64,000 nucleotides of DNA from Akkermansia sp. RCC_12PD (GTDB lineage Bacteria; Verrucomicrobiota; Verrucomicrobiia; Verrucomicrobiales; Akkermansiaceae). The notes under the pieces were generated by a model. That model was given only the letters and a program-made list of their open reading frames with translations, had not been told where the DNA came from and made no database searches. The DNA lies in the NCBI RefSeq assembly GCF_036417355.1, contig NZ_CP143889.1, positions 2,046,001 through 2,110,000 on the forward strand. The letters are read 5' to 3'. Numbering within the stretch: the first letter of the stretch is position 1; every line of letters starts with the position of its first letter. A program made the translations under genes and the position numbers. Shown piece after piece: positions 50,920 to 60,655 of the stretch.

Positions 50920-51975
50920 ATGATGAGAGTTATCGTTACGGGCGGAGCCGGATTCATCGGCTCCAATCTGGTCAGGCTGCTGCTGGAGCGCGGCTGTGAA
51001 GTCCTGAACATTGACGCCCTGACTTATGCGGGCAACATTCATTCCCTGGATGACGTGGCGGACCTGCCCGCGTACCGTTTTCTGCATGCGGACGTGCGGG
51101 ATGCCGAGCTGATGCGGCGCACCATGAAGGAGTATTCCCCGGACTGGGTGATGCACCTGGCGGCGGAATCCCATGTGGACCGCTCCATTGACGATCCGGG
51201 CGATTTCATTACCACGAACGTGATGGGGACTTTTTCCATGCTTCAGTCCGCCCTGGATTGCTACCGCTCTCTGGAGGGGGAAAGGAAGCAGCGTTTCCGT
51301 TTCCATCACATTTCCACCGACGAAGTGTACGGTACTTTGGGCCGGGACGGCCTGTTTACGGAAGCCACGCCGTACAGCCCCCATTCCCCGTATTCCGCCA
51401 GCAAGGCGGCCAGTGACCATCTGGTGCGCGCCTGGCACGATACGTACGGCCTGCCCGTACTGGTCACGAATTGCTCCAATAATTACGGCCCCTACCAGTT
51501 TCCCGAGAAGCTGATTCCCGTGGTGATCCTGAAGGCCCTGGCCGGGGAGCCCATCCCCGTGTACGGCAAGGGGGAGAACGTGCGGGACTGGCTGTATGTG
51601 CTGGACCATTGTGAAGCGCTGTTCACCGTCGTTTCTTCCGGGAAACCCGGGGAAACGTACAATATAGGCGGCAATAACGAAAAAACGAATCTGGAACTGG
51701 TGGAGCTGCTGTGCTCCCATCTGGATGAACTGCGGCCGCGCGCGGACGGCGGAAGCTACCGGGACCAGATTACTTTTGTCCGGGACAGGCCGGGGCATGA
51801 CCTGCGCTACGCGATCGACGCTTCCAAGATACGCCGGGAGCTGGGCTGGGAGCCCAAGCAGGACCATTCCTCCGGATTCAGGAAGACCATCGAATGGTAT
51901 TTGACCCATGAAGAGTGGTGGCGGCGCATCCTTTCCGGGGACTACCGTTTGGAACGTTTGGGAATTAATGGATAG
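50920..51975 (+). CDS. rfbB: dTDP-glucose 4,6-dehydratase
   Basis: 351 residues. Extended [22 protein letters not shown], active-site [27 protein letters not shown] (Tyr-x3-Lys), and [15 protein letters not shown] typical of RmlB. It turns dTDP-glucose into dTDP-4-keto-6-deoxyglucose, the second step of dTDP-rhamnose synthesis. The ATG at 50923 is an equally good start. It forms an operon with rfbA 9 bp downstream; rfbC and rfbD are not in the window. Confidence 0.94.
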   Translation: MMRVIVTGGAGFIGSNLVRLLLERGCEVLNIDALTYAGNIHSLDDVADLPAYRFLHADVRDAELMRRTMKEYSPDWVMHLAAESHVDRSIDDPGDFITTNVMGTFSMLQSALDCYRSLEGERKQRFRFHHISTDEVYGTLGRDGLFTEATPYSPHSPYSASKAASDHLVRAWHDTYGLPVLVTNCSNNYGPYQFPEKLIPVVILKALAGEPIPVYGKGENVRDWLYVLDHCEALFTVVSSGKPGETYNIGGNNEKTNLELVELLCSHLDELRPRADGGSYRDQITFVRDRPGHDLRYAIDASKIRRELGWEPKQDHSSGFRKTIEWYLTHEEWWRRILSGDYRLERLGING

Positions 51976-51984
51976 GAGATTGAT

Positions 51985-52848
51985 ATGAAAGGTATTGTTC
52001 TGGCTGGAGGAAGCGGTACCCGCCTGCATCCCGTGACGCTTTCCGTCAGCAAGCAGCTGCTGCCCATTTACGACAAGCCGATGGTGTATTATCCCATTTC
52101 CGTGCTGATGCTGGCCGGAATACGGGAGATTCTCCTCATTTCCTCTCCGGAGGCCCTGCCGCTGTACCGCGAGCTGCTGGGTGACGGAAGCAGGTTCGGC
52201 GTGACTTTCGATTTCAAGGTCCAGCCCAAACCGGAAGGTCTGGCCCAGGCATTTATCATTGGGAAGGAGTTTATCGGGGGAGATACGGTGGCCCTGGTGC
52301 TGGGGGACAATATTTTTTACGGCCGCGGCCTGACGGAGAAGTTGAGAAGGGCCGCCGCCCTGGAAAACGGGGCGACCGTTTTCGGCTACCAGGTGCATGA
52401 TCCGCAGCGTTTCGGCGTGGTGGAGTTTGACGAGGAGGGAAAGGCGGTCTCCATTGAGGAAAAGCCCGCTAATCCCAAGTCTGACATGGCCGTGACGGGG
52501 CTATATTTTTACGACAACCAGGTGGTGGACATCGCCGGGCAGATTCCCAAATCCGCCCGCGGGGAACTGGAAATTACATCCGTGAACCAGGAATACCTGA
52601 AGCAGGGGCTGCTGCGCGTGGAAAAACTGGCCCGCGGCTATACCTGGCTGGATACCGGGACGCACGATACGCTGCTGGAGGCGTCCATGTTCGTCCGTAC
52701 GCTGGAGCACCACCAAGGGTTCAAGGTGGCGTGCCTGGAAGAAATCGCCTTTAACAACGGATGGATTTCCTCAGAAATTCTGCAGAAGCAGGCGGAAGCC
52801 ATGCGCAACAACAGCTACGGCCAGTATCTGCTGGATTTGCTTCCTTGA
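51985..52848 (+). CDS. rfbA: Glucose-1-phosphate thymidylyltransferase
   Basis: 287 residues, normal for Rml[19 protein letters not shown] nucleotide-binding motif, [31 protein letters not shown] with the metal-binding Asp, EEKPANPKS and [13 protein letters not shown]. It joins glucose-1-phosphate and dTTP to dTDP-glucose. A clear Shine-Dalgarno AGGAG (51974-51978) overlaps the rfbB stop and precedes the start by six bases, one of few in the window, showing coupled translation. Confidence 0.95.
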   Translation: MKGIVLAGGSGTRLHPVTLSVSKQLLPIYDKPMVYYPISVLMLAGIREILLISSPEALPLYRELLGDGSRFGVTFDFKVQPKPEGLAQAFIIGKEFIGGDTVALVLGDNIFYGRGLTEKLRRAAALENGATVFGYQVHDPQRFGVVEFDEEGKAVSIEEKPANPKSDMAVTGLYFYDNQVVDIAGQIPKSARGELEITSVNQEYLKQGLLRVEKLARGYTWLDTGTHDTLLEASMFVRTLEHHQGFKVACLEEIAFNNGWISSEILQKQAEAMRNNSYGQYLLDLLP

Positions 52849-53183
52849 GAGAAGAAGGGGATTTCCTTCCTTCTTCCGCGAATTCCATGCTCCGGCCAGA
52901 GAGAGGCCGGGGGAGGGATGCTACCTCCTTTGGAGATTCCCGCCGTTAGGGAAAGTGGATAGTCTTATGGCGGCCCGGTTTGTGTTGCTTCCCCCGGAAT
53001 TCCAGGGAGCATTTTTTACCCTGCCTGGTATCTGCGGCAGCCTGTTCCAGTGTGGAGGGTGCGCAACCCGTCAAAGGAATCCGGAATGGGAATGGATGTC
53101 GTGATGCCGGCGGCTGCGACAGCGTGGAAAGTACATGCCTGGAACATTTTTCCCGGCCTCTTTTAAAGGCTGTTCCGGCTGAT
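52849..53183. other. Intergenic region, no gene seen
   Basis: 335 bp between convergent genes. A small hairpin CCGGCC...GGCCGG (52892-52910) lacks a T run and is the only structure that might end the rfb transcript. No frame shows a recognisable domain. Confidence 0.5.
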
Positions 53184-53906
53184 TCACTTTTTTTCTTCAG
53201 GAAAGCGGGGATCGTTTTTTTCAGGCATGGAGACGATCAGGGGAACGCAGCGGTATAATGTCCACGCCAGAAGGACGGAGAAGAAGCACAGGGCCAGTTC
53301 CAGTGCGCAGGAGAGCGCCATGAGTATTCCCGGCAGGAACTGCGGCGCCTTGGCCACCTGGTTCATCCAGAGTGACATGAGAAGAACGATCACGGCGCCT
53401 TGCAAGGCATAGCATGCCGCGAGAATGGCCCAGGCCAGGAAACGCTTCCTCCAGGCGACCGGATAGCCTTTTATGTACGGCAGGGAAAAAAAGGCGGTGG
53501 CGGCAGCCAGCAGGAATGTTGTTTCCAGAACCGTGTCTGCCGCCGTAAGCCTGACGACGGCAGGACTGGAGGACAGAAGAAGTAGGGCCGCATACAGGGC
53601 GGGGAAAACCATCAGGAAACTCAGTGTGCGGGTGACATAGTTGCCGCGCGATGCCAGCAGGGCGCGGGCGCCCCACGCGACAAGCACGGACAGGGAAATG
53701 ATGGTGGCAATTTCCACCAGGAGCGCTGCGGGAACGCTCCATGCCGCGCTGCCCGGGAGATGAAAGAGTACGGGCATCAGCAGATGGTGCAGGACGGTCA
53801 GGACGATTCCAGCGCAGAACGCAAGCGCGCAGATGCGGACGGCCTGCCTGACGCCCGGATAAATCATCCAGTCTTCGGGGCGGGGGGAAGGGGAGTCGTT
53901 CGGCAT
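53184..53906 (-). CDS. Six-helix integral membrane protein, unknown function
   Basis: 240 residues. After a polar N-terminus (MPNDSPSPRPEDW) there are about six hydrophobic segments (e.g. ICALAFCAGIVLTVLHHLLM, FFSLPYIKGYPVAW, FLPGILMALSCALELALCFF) and a short charged tail (EKNDPRFPEEKK). No conserved polar motif that points to transport or catalysis. It lies after the terminator of the propionate operon and is probably expressed separately. Confidence 0.65.
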   Translation of the reverse strand: MPNDSPSPRPEDWMIYPGVRQAVRICALAFCAGIVLTVLHHLLMPVLFHLPGSAAWSVPAALLVEIATIISLSVLVAWGARALLASRGNYVTRTLSFLMVFPALYAALLLLSSSPAVVRLTAADTVLETTFLLAAATAFFSLPYIKGYPVAWRKRFLAWAILAACYALQGAVIVLLMSLWMNQVAKAPQFLPGILMALSCALELALCFFSVLLAWTLYRCVPLIVSMPEKNDPRFPEEKK

Positions 53907-53924
53907 GGCAGCGGCGGAGTCATG

Positions 53925-53956
53925 AAAAAGGGCCGCTTCCGGTGAGGAAGCGGCCC
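53925..53956 (-). terminator. Terminator of the propionate operon
   Basis: GGGCCGCTTCC (53930-53940) pairs perfectly with GGAAGCGGCCC (53946-53956) with a 5-nt loop; on the minus strand a run of five T (53929-53925) follows. It lies 38 bp after the CoA-transferase stop and ends the seven-gene operon. Confidence 0.9.
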
Positions 53957-53994
53957 TGCGAGTTTAACGCGGAGACGCGAATGGTCAATGCGGA

Positions 53995-55482
53995 TCAGGC
54001 GGAAAAGTCGGCGTTTCTCATGTCGCCGGTTTCCTGGAACTTGGTGTGCATTTCAAAGGCCTTGGCCAGGCAGTGGGGCGTATGGCCCTGAGGCGTGAGC
54101 GCGATGTACTGGCGCAGTTTTTCCTGATAGTCCGGATGGACGCACTTGGTGATGATTTCCTCCGCGCGGTCGCGGGGGCATTTGCCACGCAGGTCGGCCA
54201 CACCGTATTCCGTGACGATGATGTCCACGTCGTGTTCCGTGTGGTCGTGGTGGGAAACCATCGGCACGATGGAGGAGATGGCTCCGCCCTTGGCCGTGGA
54301 GGGGCAGGTGAAGATGGTGAGGTAGCCGTTGCGGGCAAAGTCCCCGGAACCGCCGATGCCGTTCATCATCTGCTTGCCGAAGAAGTGCGTGGAGTTCACC
54401 TGGCCGAAGAGGTCCACTTCAATGGCCGTGTTGATGCAGATGAGGCCCAGGCGGCGCACGATTTCAGCGTTGTTGGAGATTTCCTGCGGGCGCAGAATCA
54501 CCTTGGATTTGTAGAAGTCCAGATCCTTGTACATTTCCGCCAGCATGGCGTCGGAGACGGTCAGGGAGCAGCCGCCAGCGAAGGTGCAGCGTCCTTCCTT
54601 CATCAGCGTGATGACGGAGTCCTGAATTACTTCCGTGTACATCTGGAAGTTCGGAATTTTCTTGTTGCGGCCCAGGGCGCCCAGGACGGCGTTGGCAATG
54701 TTGCCTACGCCGGACTGGATAGGCAGGAAGGAGGCGGGAATACGCCCGGCTTCCAGTTCTTCTTCCAGGAATTTGGCGACGTTTTCACCGATTTTGTCCG
54801 TGATGGGGTCTCCAGGCTTGAAGGCGCCGATGCCGTCCGGTTCATTGGTGCGGACGATGCCGACGACCTTGGAGGGGTCGATTTTCCAGGTCAGGGAACC
54901 GACGCGTTCGGAAGGTTTGGTGAGGGGGATGGGCTGGCGGTTGGGCGGATCCAGCGGCATCATCAGGTCGTGCATGCCCTTGAGTTCCTTCGGATGGTAG
55001 GCGTTCACCTCCACGATGATGCGTTCCGCGAGCTCGCAGTAGGTGGGGGTGTTGCCCGCGCCGGTGGTTAGCGTGATTTCCCCTTCCGGAGTGATGTCCG
55101 CCACTTCAATGATGGCGGTTTTTACGGCGGGGATATGGCCGTAGCGCATGTACATGGCCGTGTGGGACAGGTGCATGTCGTTGTAGCGGGTGCGGCCGCT
55201 GTTGATGTTTTTGCGCAGGGCCGGGGAGGACTGGTAGGGCGTGCGGCAGTCCACGGCGTCCGCTTCCGCCAGGGCGCCGTCCGCGGAGGCGCTGGTGGAG
55301 GCTCCCGTAAAGATGTTTACCTTGAATGGACGGCCCGCTTCATGTTCCGCGGTTGCCCTGGCGGCGATGGCGCGGGGAACCGCCTTGGGTACTCCGGCGG
55401 CGGTGAAGCCGCTGAAGCCGATATTTTCACCATGTTCAATGAGAGCTGCTGCTTCTTCTGGTGTCAATTCCTTGTAACTCAT
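53995..55482 (-). CDS. Succinyl-CoA:acetate / propionyl-CoA:succinate CoA-transferase family
   Basis: 495 residues from MSYKELTPEEAAALIEHGEN; a frame reaching 55674 adds unrelated leader. Class I CoA-transferase: IGFSGFTAAGVPKAVPRAIA, QSGVGNIANAVLGAL, YTEVIQDSVITLMKEG (probable CoA-accepting Glu, as in AarC), GIGGSGDFARNGYL oxyanion/GxGG loop and VTEYGVADLRGKCPRDRA. Substrate is inferred from context: as last gene after methylmalonyl-CoA decarboxylase, propionyl-CoA to succinate transfer fits, regenerating succinyl-CoA. An acetate-using form (SCACT) is the alternative. Confidence 0.85.
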   Translation of the reverse strand: MSYKELTPEEAAALIEHGENIGFSGFTAAGVPKAVPRAIAARATAEHEAGRPFKVNIFTGASTSASADGALAEADAVDCRTPYQSSPALRKNINSGRTRYNDMHLSHTAMYMRYGHIPAVKTAIIEVADITPEGEITLTTGAGNTPTYCELAERIIVEVNAYHPKELKGMHDLMMPLDPPNRQPIPLTKPSERVGSLTWKIDPSKVVGIVRTNEPDGIGAFKPGDPITDKIGENVAKFLEEELEAGRIPASFLPIQSGVGNIANAVLGALGRNKKIPNFQMYTEVIQDSVITLMKEGRCTFAGGCSLTVSDAMLAEMYKDLDFYKSKVILRPQEISNNAEIVRRLGLICINTAIEVDLFGQVNSTHFFGKQMMNGIGGSGDFARNGYLTIFTCPSTAKGGAISSIVPMVSHHDHTEHDVDIIVTEYGVADLRGKCPRDRAEEIITKCVHPDYQEKLRQYIALTPQGHTPHCLAKAFEMHTKFQETGDMRNADFSA

Positions 55483-55549
55483 GTCAGTTGATTTTTGTTG
55501 AATGAAAATGAAAGAATCCTCCGTATTTATGGAAAAGGGAGGGATAGGC

Positions 55550-56329
55550 TCATTCTTCCTTGAGCCTGTTGACCAGGTGTGCCGGAATGGTTCTGGCGCG
55601 GCCGGCTGGAAGGGATAACACAGGATTGCCCTGATCGTCAATCCCTGTAAATATTCCCTGGACGGTTTCGTCATCCGTGAAGACGGTCACGGGCCGGGGT
55701 TCCGCCCAGGCTAGGGCCAGGGAATCCCGCAGGGCGGAGATGCCTCCGCGTGAAAATGCGGTGAAAACCCGGTCCAGATGGGAGGCCAGAGCGGCCATGA
55801 CATCGTGTACGGACGGGCAGTCCGGCAGCAGGTCTGAGAGACGGGCGGGCGGGTCCTGCACCATGCCGGCAATTCCGGTCACGTCATTGAAGACGTTGAC
55901 GCCGATGCCGATGACCGCCATATGGTCCGAGGGGCGTTCCACCAGGATGCCCGCCAGCTTGGAGCGGTTCACAAGCAAATCGTTCGGCCAGCGCAGGCGG
56001 GCGGTCCGTATGCCCATGTCCCACAGCATGTTCAACAACGCAACTCCTGCGACCAGGGGCAGATGCCCCCAGCTGATTTCCGCGGAAGCTTCAGGCGGAG
56101 TATCCAGGGGAACGGTAAATGAGGCCCACAGTCCGCCTTTTTCTCCTATCCATTGGCGGTTGAATCTGCCTCGCCCTCCGGTCTGCACCCGGCAGACGGC
56201 GATATGCCGGGGCGGGAGCGTGCGGGCCAGGTCGTTGGTGGAAAAAGCCTCGGCCCATTCATGATAGGTCCAGTCGCCGCATGGTCCTTCCTCCTCTGCA
56301 GGAGTGGGGCATGGGGGTGTGGAGTTCAT
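55550..56329 (-). CDS. birA: Biotin--[biotin carboxyl-carrier protein] ligase
   Basis: 259 residues with the ligase domain only. GGRGRFNRQWIGEKGGLWAS holds the biotinyl-AMP loop (GRGRxxRxW), RWPNDLLVNRSKLAGILVER is the KWPNDL-type ATP/biotin motif, and IGIGVNVFND is the usual GIGxNV. The N-terminal DNA-binding helix-turn-helix of E. coli BirA is absent, so it is a class I, non-repressor ligase. It lies within the decarboxylase operon (36 bp after mmdB), so it most likely attaches biotin to MmdC. Confidence 0.9.
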   Translation of the reverse strand: MNSTPPCPTPAEEEGPCGDWTYHEWAEAFSTNDLARTLPPRHIAVCRVQTGGRGRFNRQWIGEKGGLWASFTVPLDTPPEASAEISWGHLPLVAGVALLNMLWDMGIRTARLRWPNDLLVNRSKLAGILVERPSDHMAVIGIGVNVFNDVTGIAGMVQDPPARLSDLLPDCPSVHDVMAALASHLDRVFTAFSRGGISALRDSLALAWAEPRPVTVFTDDETVQGIFTGIDDQGNPVLSLPAGRARTIPAHLVNRLKEE

Positions 56330-56365
56330 GGGATGGGCCGAGGCCTGGGATGATGTTTATTCAGG

Positions 56366-58030
56366 TTATCTCGCCAGTGTGGCGATGTAGTAGCCCGCGA
56401 TGACGGCGGTGCCGATGACGCCCGCAACGTTCGGTCCCATGGCGTGCATGAGAAGGTAGTTGGAGGGATCGTATTTCTGGCCCACGTTGTGGGAGACGCG
56501 CGCCGCCATGGGAACAGCGGAGACGCCCGCGGAACCGATCAGGGGATTGACCGGGTTCTTGCGCCAGATGAGGTTCATCAGCTTGGCGGCAATGACGCCG
56601 CCGGCAGTCGCTACGCCGAAGGCTACGATGCCCAGAAGAATGATCAGCAGCGTTTCCGGCTGCAGGAAGCGGTCTCCCTGCATCGTCAGGCCCACGGAGG
56701 TGCCCAGGAAGATGGTGACGATGTTGATGATTTCATTCTGGGAGGCCTGCACCAGGCGTTCCGTAACCTTGCATTCGCGCATGAAGTTGCCCAGCATCAG
56801 CATGCCGATGAGCGGAGCGGCGTCCGGAATCAGCAGAATGGTGACGATGGTAACCAGCACGGCGAAGAAGAGTTTTTCTCCCTTACTGACCTGGCGCAAC
56901 GATTTCATGCGGATGACGCGTTCCTTCTTGGTGGTCAGCAGCGCCATGATGGGCGGCTGTATCAGCGGGACCAGGGCCATGTACGTGTACGCGGCCACGG
57001 CTACGGCGCCGAGGAGGTGCGGGGCCAGCTTCATGGTCAGGAAGATGGAGGTGGGGCCGTCCGCACCGCCGATGATGCCGATGGAAGCGGCTTCTTCCGG
57101 AGTGAAGCGCATGAACAGGGCCATGAAGAAAGTGGCCGCCACGCCGACCTGGGCCGCGGCACCCAGAAGAAGGGTGCGCGGAGCGGCAAGCAGCGGGCCG
57201 AAGTCCGTCAGGGCGCCCACACCCAGGAATATGATGGGCGGGAAGATTTCCGCCTTGATGCCCAGGCCGATCCAGTCATACAGGCCGCCGTGGATGGAGG
57301 TGATCATGAATTCCCGGGTTTGCTGGCCTACGGCCACGTATTTGCCCGCGGCGGAGACCACCAGGGGTTCCAGCCTGTCGGTTTTCAGGTCCACCGGAAT
57401 CCGGTTGCCGCTGGTGTCAAAGTAGTCCGTTCCCTGCTGGCGGACGACAATGGTGCTGGCTTCCCGCGTGAGCAGGAAAACGGGATTATTGACGTTGTCA
57501 TCGCTGACATTGGAGAATTCCTTCAGGTTGGGATCAACCACCAGGCTGTCGTCACCCAGCGCCGCAGCATCCGCCTTGGCCCTTTCCTGGGATTCGCGCA
57601 CGGATTTGATCTGGGAGACGGTCAGCTGCTTGCCAGGATAAACCTGCATGGGCTGGTGCATACGTTCCAGATATTGGGCGCGAGCTTCAGGCGTGGTGAG
57701 GTTGTCCGGCACCTTGATGGGCGCCTCCTGGAGCGGAGCTACATGAACGCGCAGATACCCCACGTTGTTCAGGGATGTAGCCGTAACCTGTCCCTTTTCA
57801 TTGGAGGAAATGACCTGCTGGTTCATCTGGGAGATGAGCATTCCGTTGTCCGGAATGTTGGCGATGAGGGCGCCGAAGGCAATCGGAACCATCAGGAGCG
57901 GTTCGTATTGCTTGGCCACACCCAGATACAGGAGCAGAATGGCGATCCCCCACATCCCTACCATTTGCCATGATAGGGAGAAGATGCCCATCCCCTGTAA
58001 AAAGGTGATTAATGAATCTAAAAGACCCAT
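56366..58030 (-). CDS. mmdB: Sodium-pumping methylmalonyl-CoA decarboxylase, beta subunit (with large insert)
   Basis: 554 residues, against ~375-435 in typical OadB/MmdB. Residues 1-63 hold the first helices (YLGVAKQYEPLLMVPIAFGA-LIANIP). Residues ~64-240 are an extra polar segment with no membrane helix (e.g. TVSQIKSVRESQERAKADAA, VSDDNVNNPVFLL). From ~248 the normal protein resumes: GGLYDWIGLGIKAEIFPPII, DFGPLLAAPRTLLLGAAAQ, IGIIGGADGPTSIFLT (conserved GGADGP loop of the Na+ path), and C-terminal AMGPNVAGVIGTAVIAGYYI. The subunit decarboxylates carboxybiotin and exports Na+. The insert likely lies outside the membrane between the first two helix groups. Confidence 0.88.
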   Translation of the reverse strand: MGLLDSLITFLQGMGIFSLSWQMVGMWGIAILLLYLGVAKQYEPLLMVPIAFGALIANIPDNGMLISQMNQQVISSNEKGQVTATSLNNVGYLRVHVAPLQEAPIKVPDNLTTPEARAQYLERMHQPMQVYPGKQLTVSQIKSVRESQERAKADAAALGDDSLVVDPNLKEFSNVSDDNVNNPVFLLTREASTIVVRQQGTDYFDTSGNRIPVDLKTDRLEPLVVSAAGKYVAVGQQTREFMITSIHGGLYDWIGLGIKAEIFPPIIFLGVGALTDFGPLLAAPRTLLLGAAAQVGVAATFFMALFMRFTPEEAASIGIIGGADGPTSIFLTMKLAPHLLGAVAVAAYTYMALVPLIQPPIMALLTTKKERVIRMKSLRQVSKGEKLFFAVLVTIVTILLIPDAAPLIGMLMLGNFMRECKVTERLVQASQNEIINIVTIFLGTSVGLTMQGDRFLQPETLLIILLGIVAFGVATAGGVIAAKLMNLIWRKNPVNPLIGSAGVSAVPMAARVSHNVGQKYDPSNYLLMHAMGPNVAGVIGTAVIAGYYIATLAR

Positions 58031-58109
58031 ATGGAATATTCGTTATAACGGGTTGTAGTCTGAATCAGGTTCCAGAACCACTGGTGGTTCCGGACGATTG
58101 CGGCCGGAT

Positions 58110-58505
58110 TTAACCGATTTTGGCCAGGGGCTGCCCTTCCTGCACCGTGTCGCCTGCGCTTACGCAGAAGGCGGTAATCGTGCCGGCGGAGGGAGCGTAG
58201 ATGATGGTGTTCATCTTCATGGCTTCCAGAGTCATGATCTGGTCGCCGGCCTTGACGGCGGTACCGGGGGCTACATCCAGGGAGACGACCTTGCCGGCAA
58301 GCGGGCTGGGAATGTCTCCGGCGCCGGCGGCGGCAGGAGCGGGTGCGGGGGCCGGAGCAGGGGCCGCAACGGGAGCGGAAGCTGCGGGGACCGGGGCGGG
58401 AGCTGCTGCGGGAACGGGAGCCGCCGTCGTGGAGGAGACCTGGTCCAGGAGTTCTACGGATACGTCAAATACCTTGCCGTCAACGGTGATGCGGAGTTTC
58501 TTCAT
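58110..58505 (-). CDS. mmdC: Biotin carboxyl carrier subunit of methylmalonyl-CoA decarboxylase
   Basis: 131 residues: a short N-terminal fold (KKLRITVDGKVFDVSVELLD), an Ala/Pro linker (residues ~27-62) and a biotinyl domain with EAMKMN; Lys97 is the biotin attachment site, followed by APSAGTITAFCVSAGDTVQE. It shuttles CO2 from MmdA to MmdB. The Ala/Pro linker gives a swinging arm. Confidence 0.93.
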   Translation of the reverse strand: MKKLRITVDGKVFDVSVELLDQVSSTTAAPVPAAAPAPVPAASAPVAAPAPAPAPAPAAAGAGDIPSPLAGKVVSLDVAPGTAVKAGDQIMTLEAMKMNTIIYAPSAGTITAFCVSAGDTVQEGQPLAKIG

Positions 58506-58587
58506 AATAATGTATTGGTATGGAATGTTAAGTTAGATGCTGCCCGCCTGCAGGCGGGACTGTAGTATAAGGTGAATAATGGATTGA

Positions 58588-59034
58588 TCACCGGGAGGGC
58601 CGGATGCGGTGGGAGGCGAAGATTTCCGCCCTGCCCGCGGCCGCATAGCCGGAACCCGGGGATTGCTTGATTTCCACGATGCGGTGGCTCATGCCGTCCA
58701 GGCCCGCATCCACGGCTGCGGAGATGACGGCCACCATTTCCGGCGTGAGCTCCGTCATGGCGGAGTCCACGGCTGCGGAGAGGAGGGCGAGCATTTCCGG
58801 AGTCATGCCCTGCTTGCCTGCGGCCGCGGTAGCGGCGGCAGGCACGGCGGCGGGGATAGCGGCCTTGGCTTTAGCCCTGTTCTGAATGGCGGCGGCTATG
58901 GAACCGCTGACAGTCAGGATGACGGCCAGGCCACCCAGGCACAGCATGACTACCATGATGCCTACAATCTGGTAGTTCAGATTGTTCATGACGTTGGCCA
59001 TGCCCTGTGCGAAGGCGAGTGTTGTAAGTAGCAT
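58588..59034 (-). CDS. mmdD: Methylmalonyl-CoA decarboxylase delta/gamma-type subunit (OadG-like)
   Basis: 148 residues. One membrane helix (residues ~22-49, QIVGIMVVMLCLGGLAVILT), an Ala/Lys linker, a pair of short related helices (LLSAAVDSAMTELTPEMVAV ... ISAAVDAGLDGMSHRIVEI), and a C-terminal SGYAAAGRAEIFASHRIRPS that matches the end of OadG-type subunits (W..EGR.EIF.SHR.R). It assembles the soluble MmdA with the membrane MmdB. Starts 21 bp after mmdA. Confidence 0.82.
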   Translation of the reverse strand: MLLTTLAFAQGMANVMNNLNYQIVGIMVVMLCLGGLAVILTVSGSIAAAIQNRAKAKAAIPAAVPAAATAAAGKQGMTPEMLALLSAAVDSAMTELTPEMVAVISAAVDAGLDGMSHRIVEIKQSPGSGYAAAGRAEIFASHRIRPSR

Positions 59035-59055
59035 ATGAATCCGTGAAGATGGATG

Positions 59056-60621
59056 TTAAAGCGGCATGTTGCCGTGCTTCTTGGCCGGGCGCACTTCCTT
59101 CTTGTTCAGCAGGGTGCGCAGGGCGAAGGCGATCTTGGCGCGGGTTTCTTCCGGATTGATGACTTCCGTGATCTGGCCCATGCCGGCGGCTACGTAGGGA
59201 TTGTAGAAGGCTTCGCGGTATTCTTCCAGAAGCTCTCCCTGGCGCTTGGCCTTTTCCGCAGGGTCTTCCACGGCCTTGAGCTCGCGGCCGTAAAGCACCG
59301 GAACGGCGCCTTCCGCACCCATCACGGCGATTTCCGCGCCGGGCCAAGCGAAGACGGCGTCAGCGCCGAGGTCCTTGCAGCACATGGCGATGTACGCGCC
59401 GCCGTAGGCCTTGCGCATGATCAGGGTGACCTTGGGCACCGTGGACTGGGAATAGGCGAAGATAAGCTTGGCACCGTGGCGGATGATGCCGCCGCGTTCC
59501 TGGTTTTTGCCGGGCAGGAAGCCGGGCACGTCCACCAGGTTGACCAGGGGGGTGTTGAACGCGTTGCAGAAACGGATGAAGCGGGCGGCCTTGTCGGAGG
59601 AGTCGATGTCCAGGCACCCGGCTTTCACGTTGGGCTGGTTGGCGATGATGCCTACCACCACGCCGCAGATGCGGCCGAAGCCGACGACGATGTTTTTGGC
59701 GAAGTCCTTCTGCACTTCCAGGAAGTCTCCGTTGTCCACCAGGCGGCTGATGATGGGCTGCACGTCCAGGGGCGTGCGGTTGTCGCTGGGGATCAGGTCG
59801 TTCATGCCGCCGTCCATGCTCAGGTCCAGCGGGGTGTCCAGCTTGTGGGGAGGTTCTTCCGTGTTGTTGGCGGGCAGGAAGGACAGGAGGCGCTTCAGGA
59901 TGTCCAGCGCGTGGGCGTCGCTGTCCGCGACGAAGTGGACGTTCCCGGAAACGGAAGCGTGGATGGCCGCGGAACCGATGTCGTCCATCGTGCACTTTTC
60001 ATACGTCACCTGTTCGATTACCTTGGGTCCGGTGATGTACATGCCGGCGTTGCCGGAGTTGCGCATGATAATGAAGTCCGTCAGGGCCGGGGAGTAGGCC
60101 GCGCCGCCCGCGCAGGGTCCCAGGATCATGGATATCTGCGGAACCACGCCGGAGGCCAGCACGTTGTTGTAGAATACCTGCGCGTAGCCGGACAGGGCCG
60201 CCACGCCTTCCTGCAGGCGCGCGCCGCCGGAGTCGTTCACCGTCACCATCGGGATGCCGGCTTTCAGGGAGTATTTCTGCGCGTCTGCGATTTTCATGGC
60301 GTGCATGTAACCGAGGGAACCGCCCTGTGCAAGGAAGTCGGAAGCGGCGCAGGCGACGGGGCGCCCGTTCACCAGGCCGAAGCCGGAAACGACACCGTCG
60401 CCGGGGATTTCCTTCTTTTCCATGCCGAAGTTGTGGCAGTTGTGGCGCACGTGCATGCCTATTTCAGAGAAGGTGCCTTCTTCAAAAAGGTACCCCATGC
60501 GGTCGCGGGCGGTCATTTCGCCCTTTTCGTGCCTCTTGTCGATCTTTTCCTGGCCGCCGCTGAGGATTACCTTCTTGCGGCGGCTGTTCAGATCGTCAAT
60601 CAATTTGGGATCAATAGCCAT
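59056..60621 (-). CDS. mmdA: Methylmalonyl-CoA decarboxylase alpha subunit (carboxyltransferase)
   Basis: 521 residues, usual for the acyl-CoA carboxyltransferase fold. N-half: SRRKKVILSGGQEKIDKRHE, VNDSGGARLQEGVAALSGY, GPCAGGAAYSPALTDFIIM (oxyanion/CoA site). C-half: VDVPGFLPGKNQERGGIIRH, KVTLIMRKAYGGAYIAMCCK, WPGAEIAVMGAEGAVPVLYG. It moves the carboxyl group of (S)-methylmalonyl-CoA to biotin on MmdC, giving propionyl-CoA. Adjacent carrier and Na+-pump subunits separate it from a propionyl-CoA carboxylase. Confidence 0.93.
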   Translation of the reverse strand: MAIDPKLIDDLNSRRKKVILSGGQEKIDKRHEKGEMTARDRMGYLFEEGTFSEIGMHVRHNCHNFGMEKKEIPGDGVVSGFGLVNGRPVACAASDFLAQGGSLGYMHAMKIADAQKYSLKAGIPMVTVNDSGGARLQEGVAALSGYAQVFYNNVLASGVVPQISMILGPCAGGAAYSPALTDFIIMRNSGNAGMYITGPKVIEQVTYEKCTMDDIGSAAIHASVSGNVHFVADSDAHALDILKRLLSFLPANNTEEPPHKLDTPLDLSMDGGMNDLIPSDNRTPLDVQPIISRLVDNGDFLEVQKDFAKNIVVGFGRICGVVVGIIANQPNVKAGCLDIDSSDKAARFIRFCNAFNTPLVNLVDVPGFLPGKNQERGGIIRHGAKLIFAYSQSTVPKVTLIMRKAYGGAYIAMCCKDLGADAVFAWPGAEIAVMGAEGAVPVLYGRELKAVEDPAEKAKRQGELLEEYREAFYNPYVAAGMGQITEVINPEETRAKIAFALRTLLNKKEVRPAKKHGNMPL

Positions 60622-60655
60622 TTGTATAGTGATGTAGTATATTCAGGAAATATGT

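Noticed and set aside
49825-52398. An 857-codon minus-strand frame over pfkA, rfbB and the start of rfbA
   Set aside because: It lies opposite three well-recognised genes, has no start context or domain and reflects GC-rich codon usage.
52980-53258. A possible small gene in the rfbA downstream gap
   Set aside because: It overlaps the 53184-53906 gene and has no recognisable sequence.
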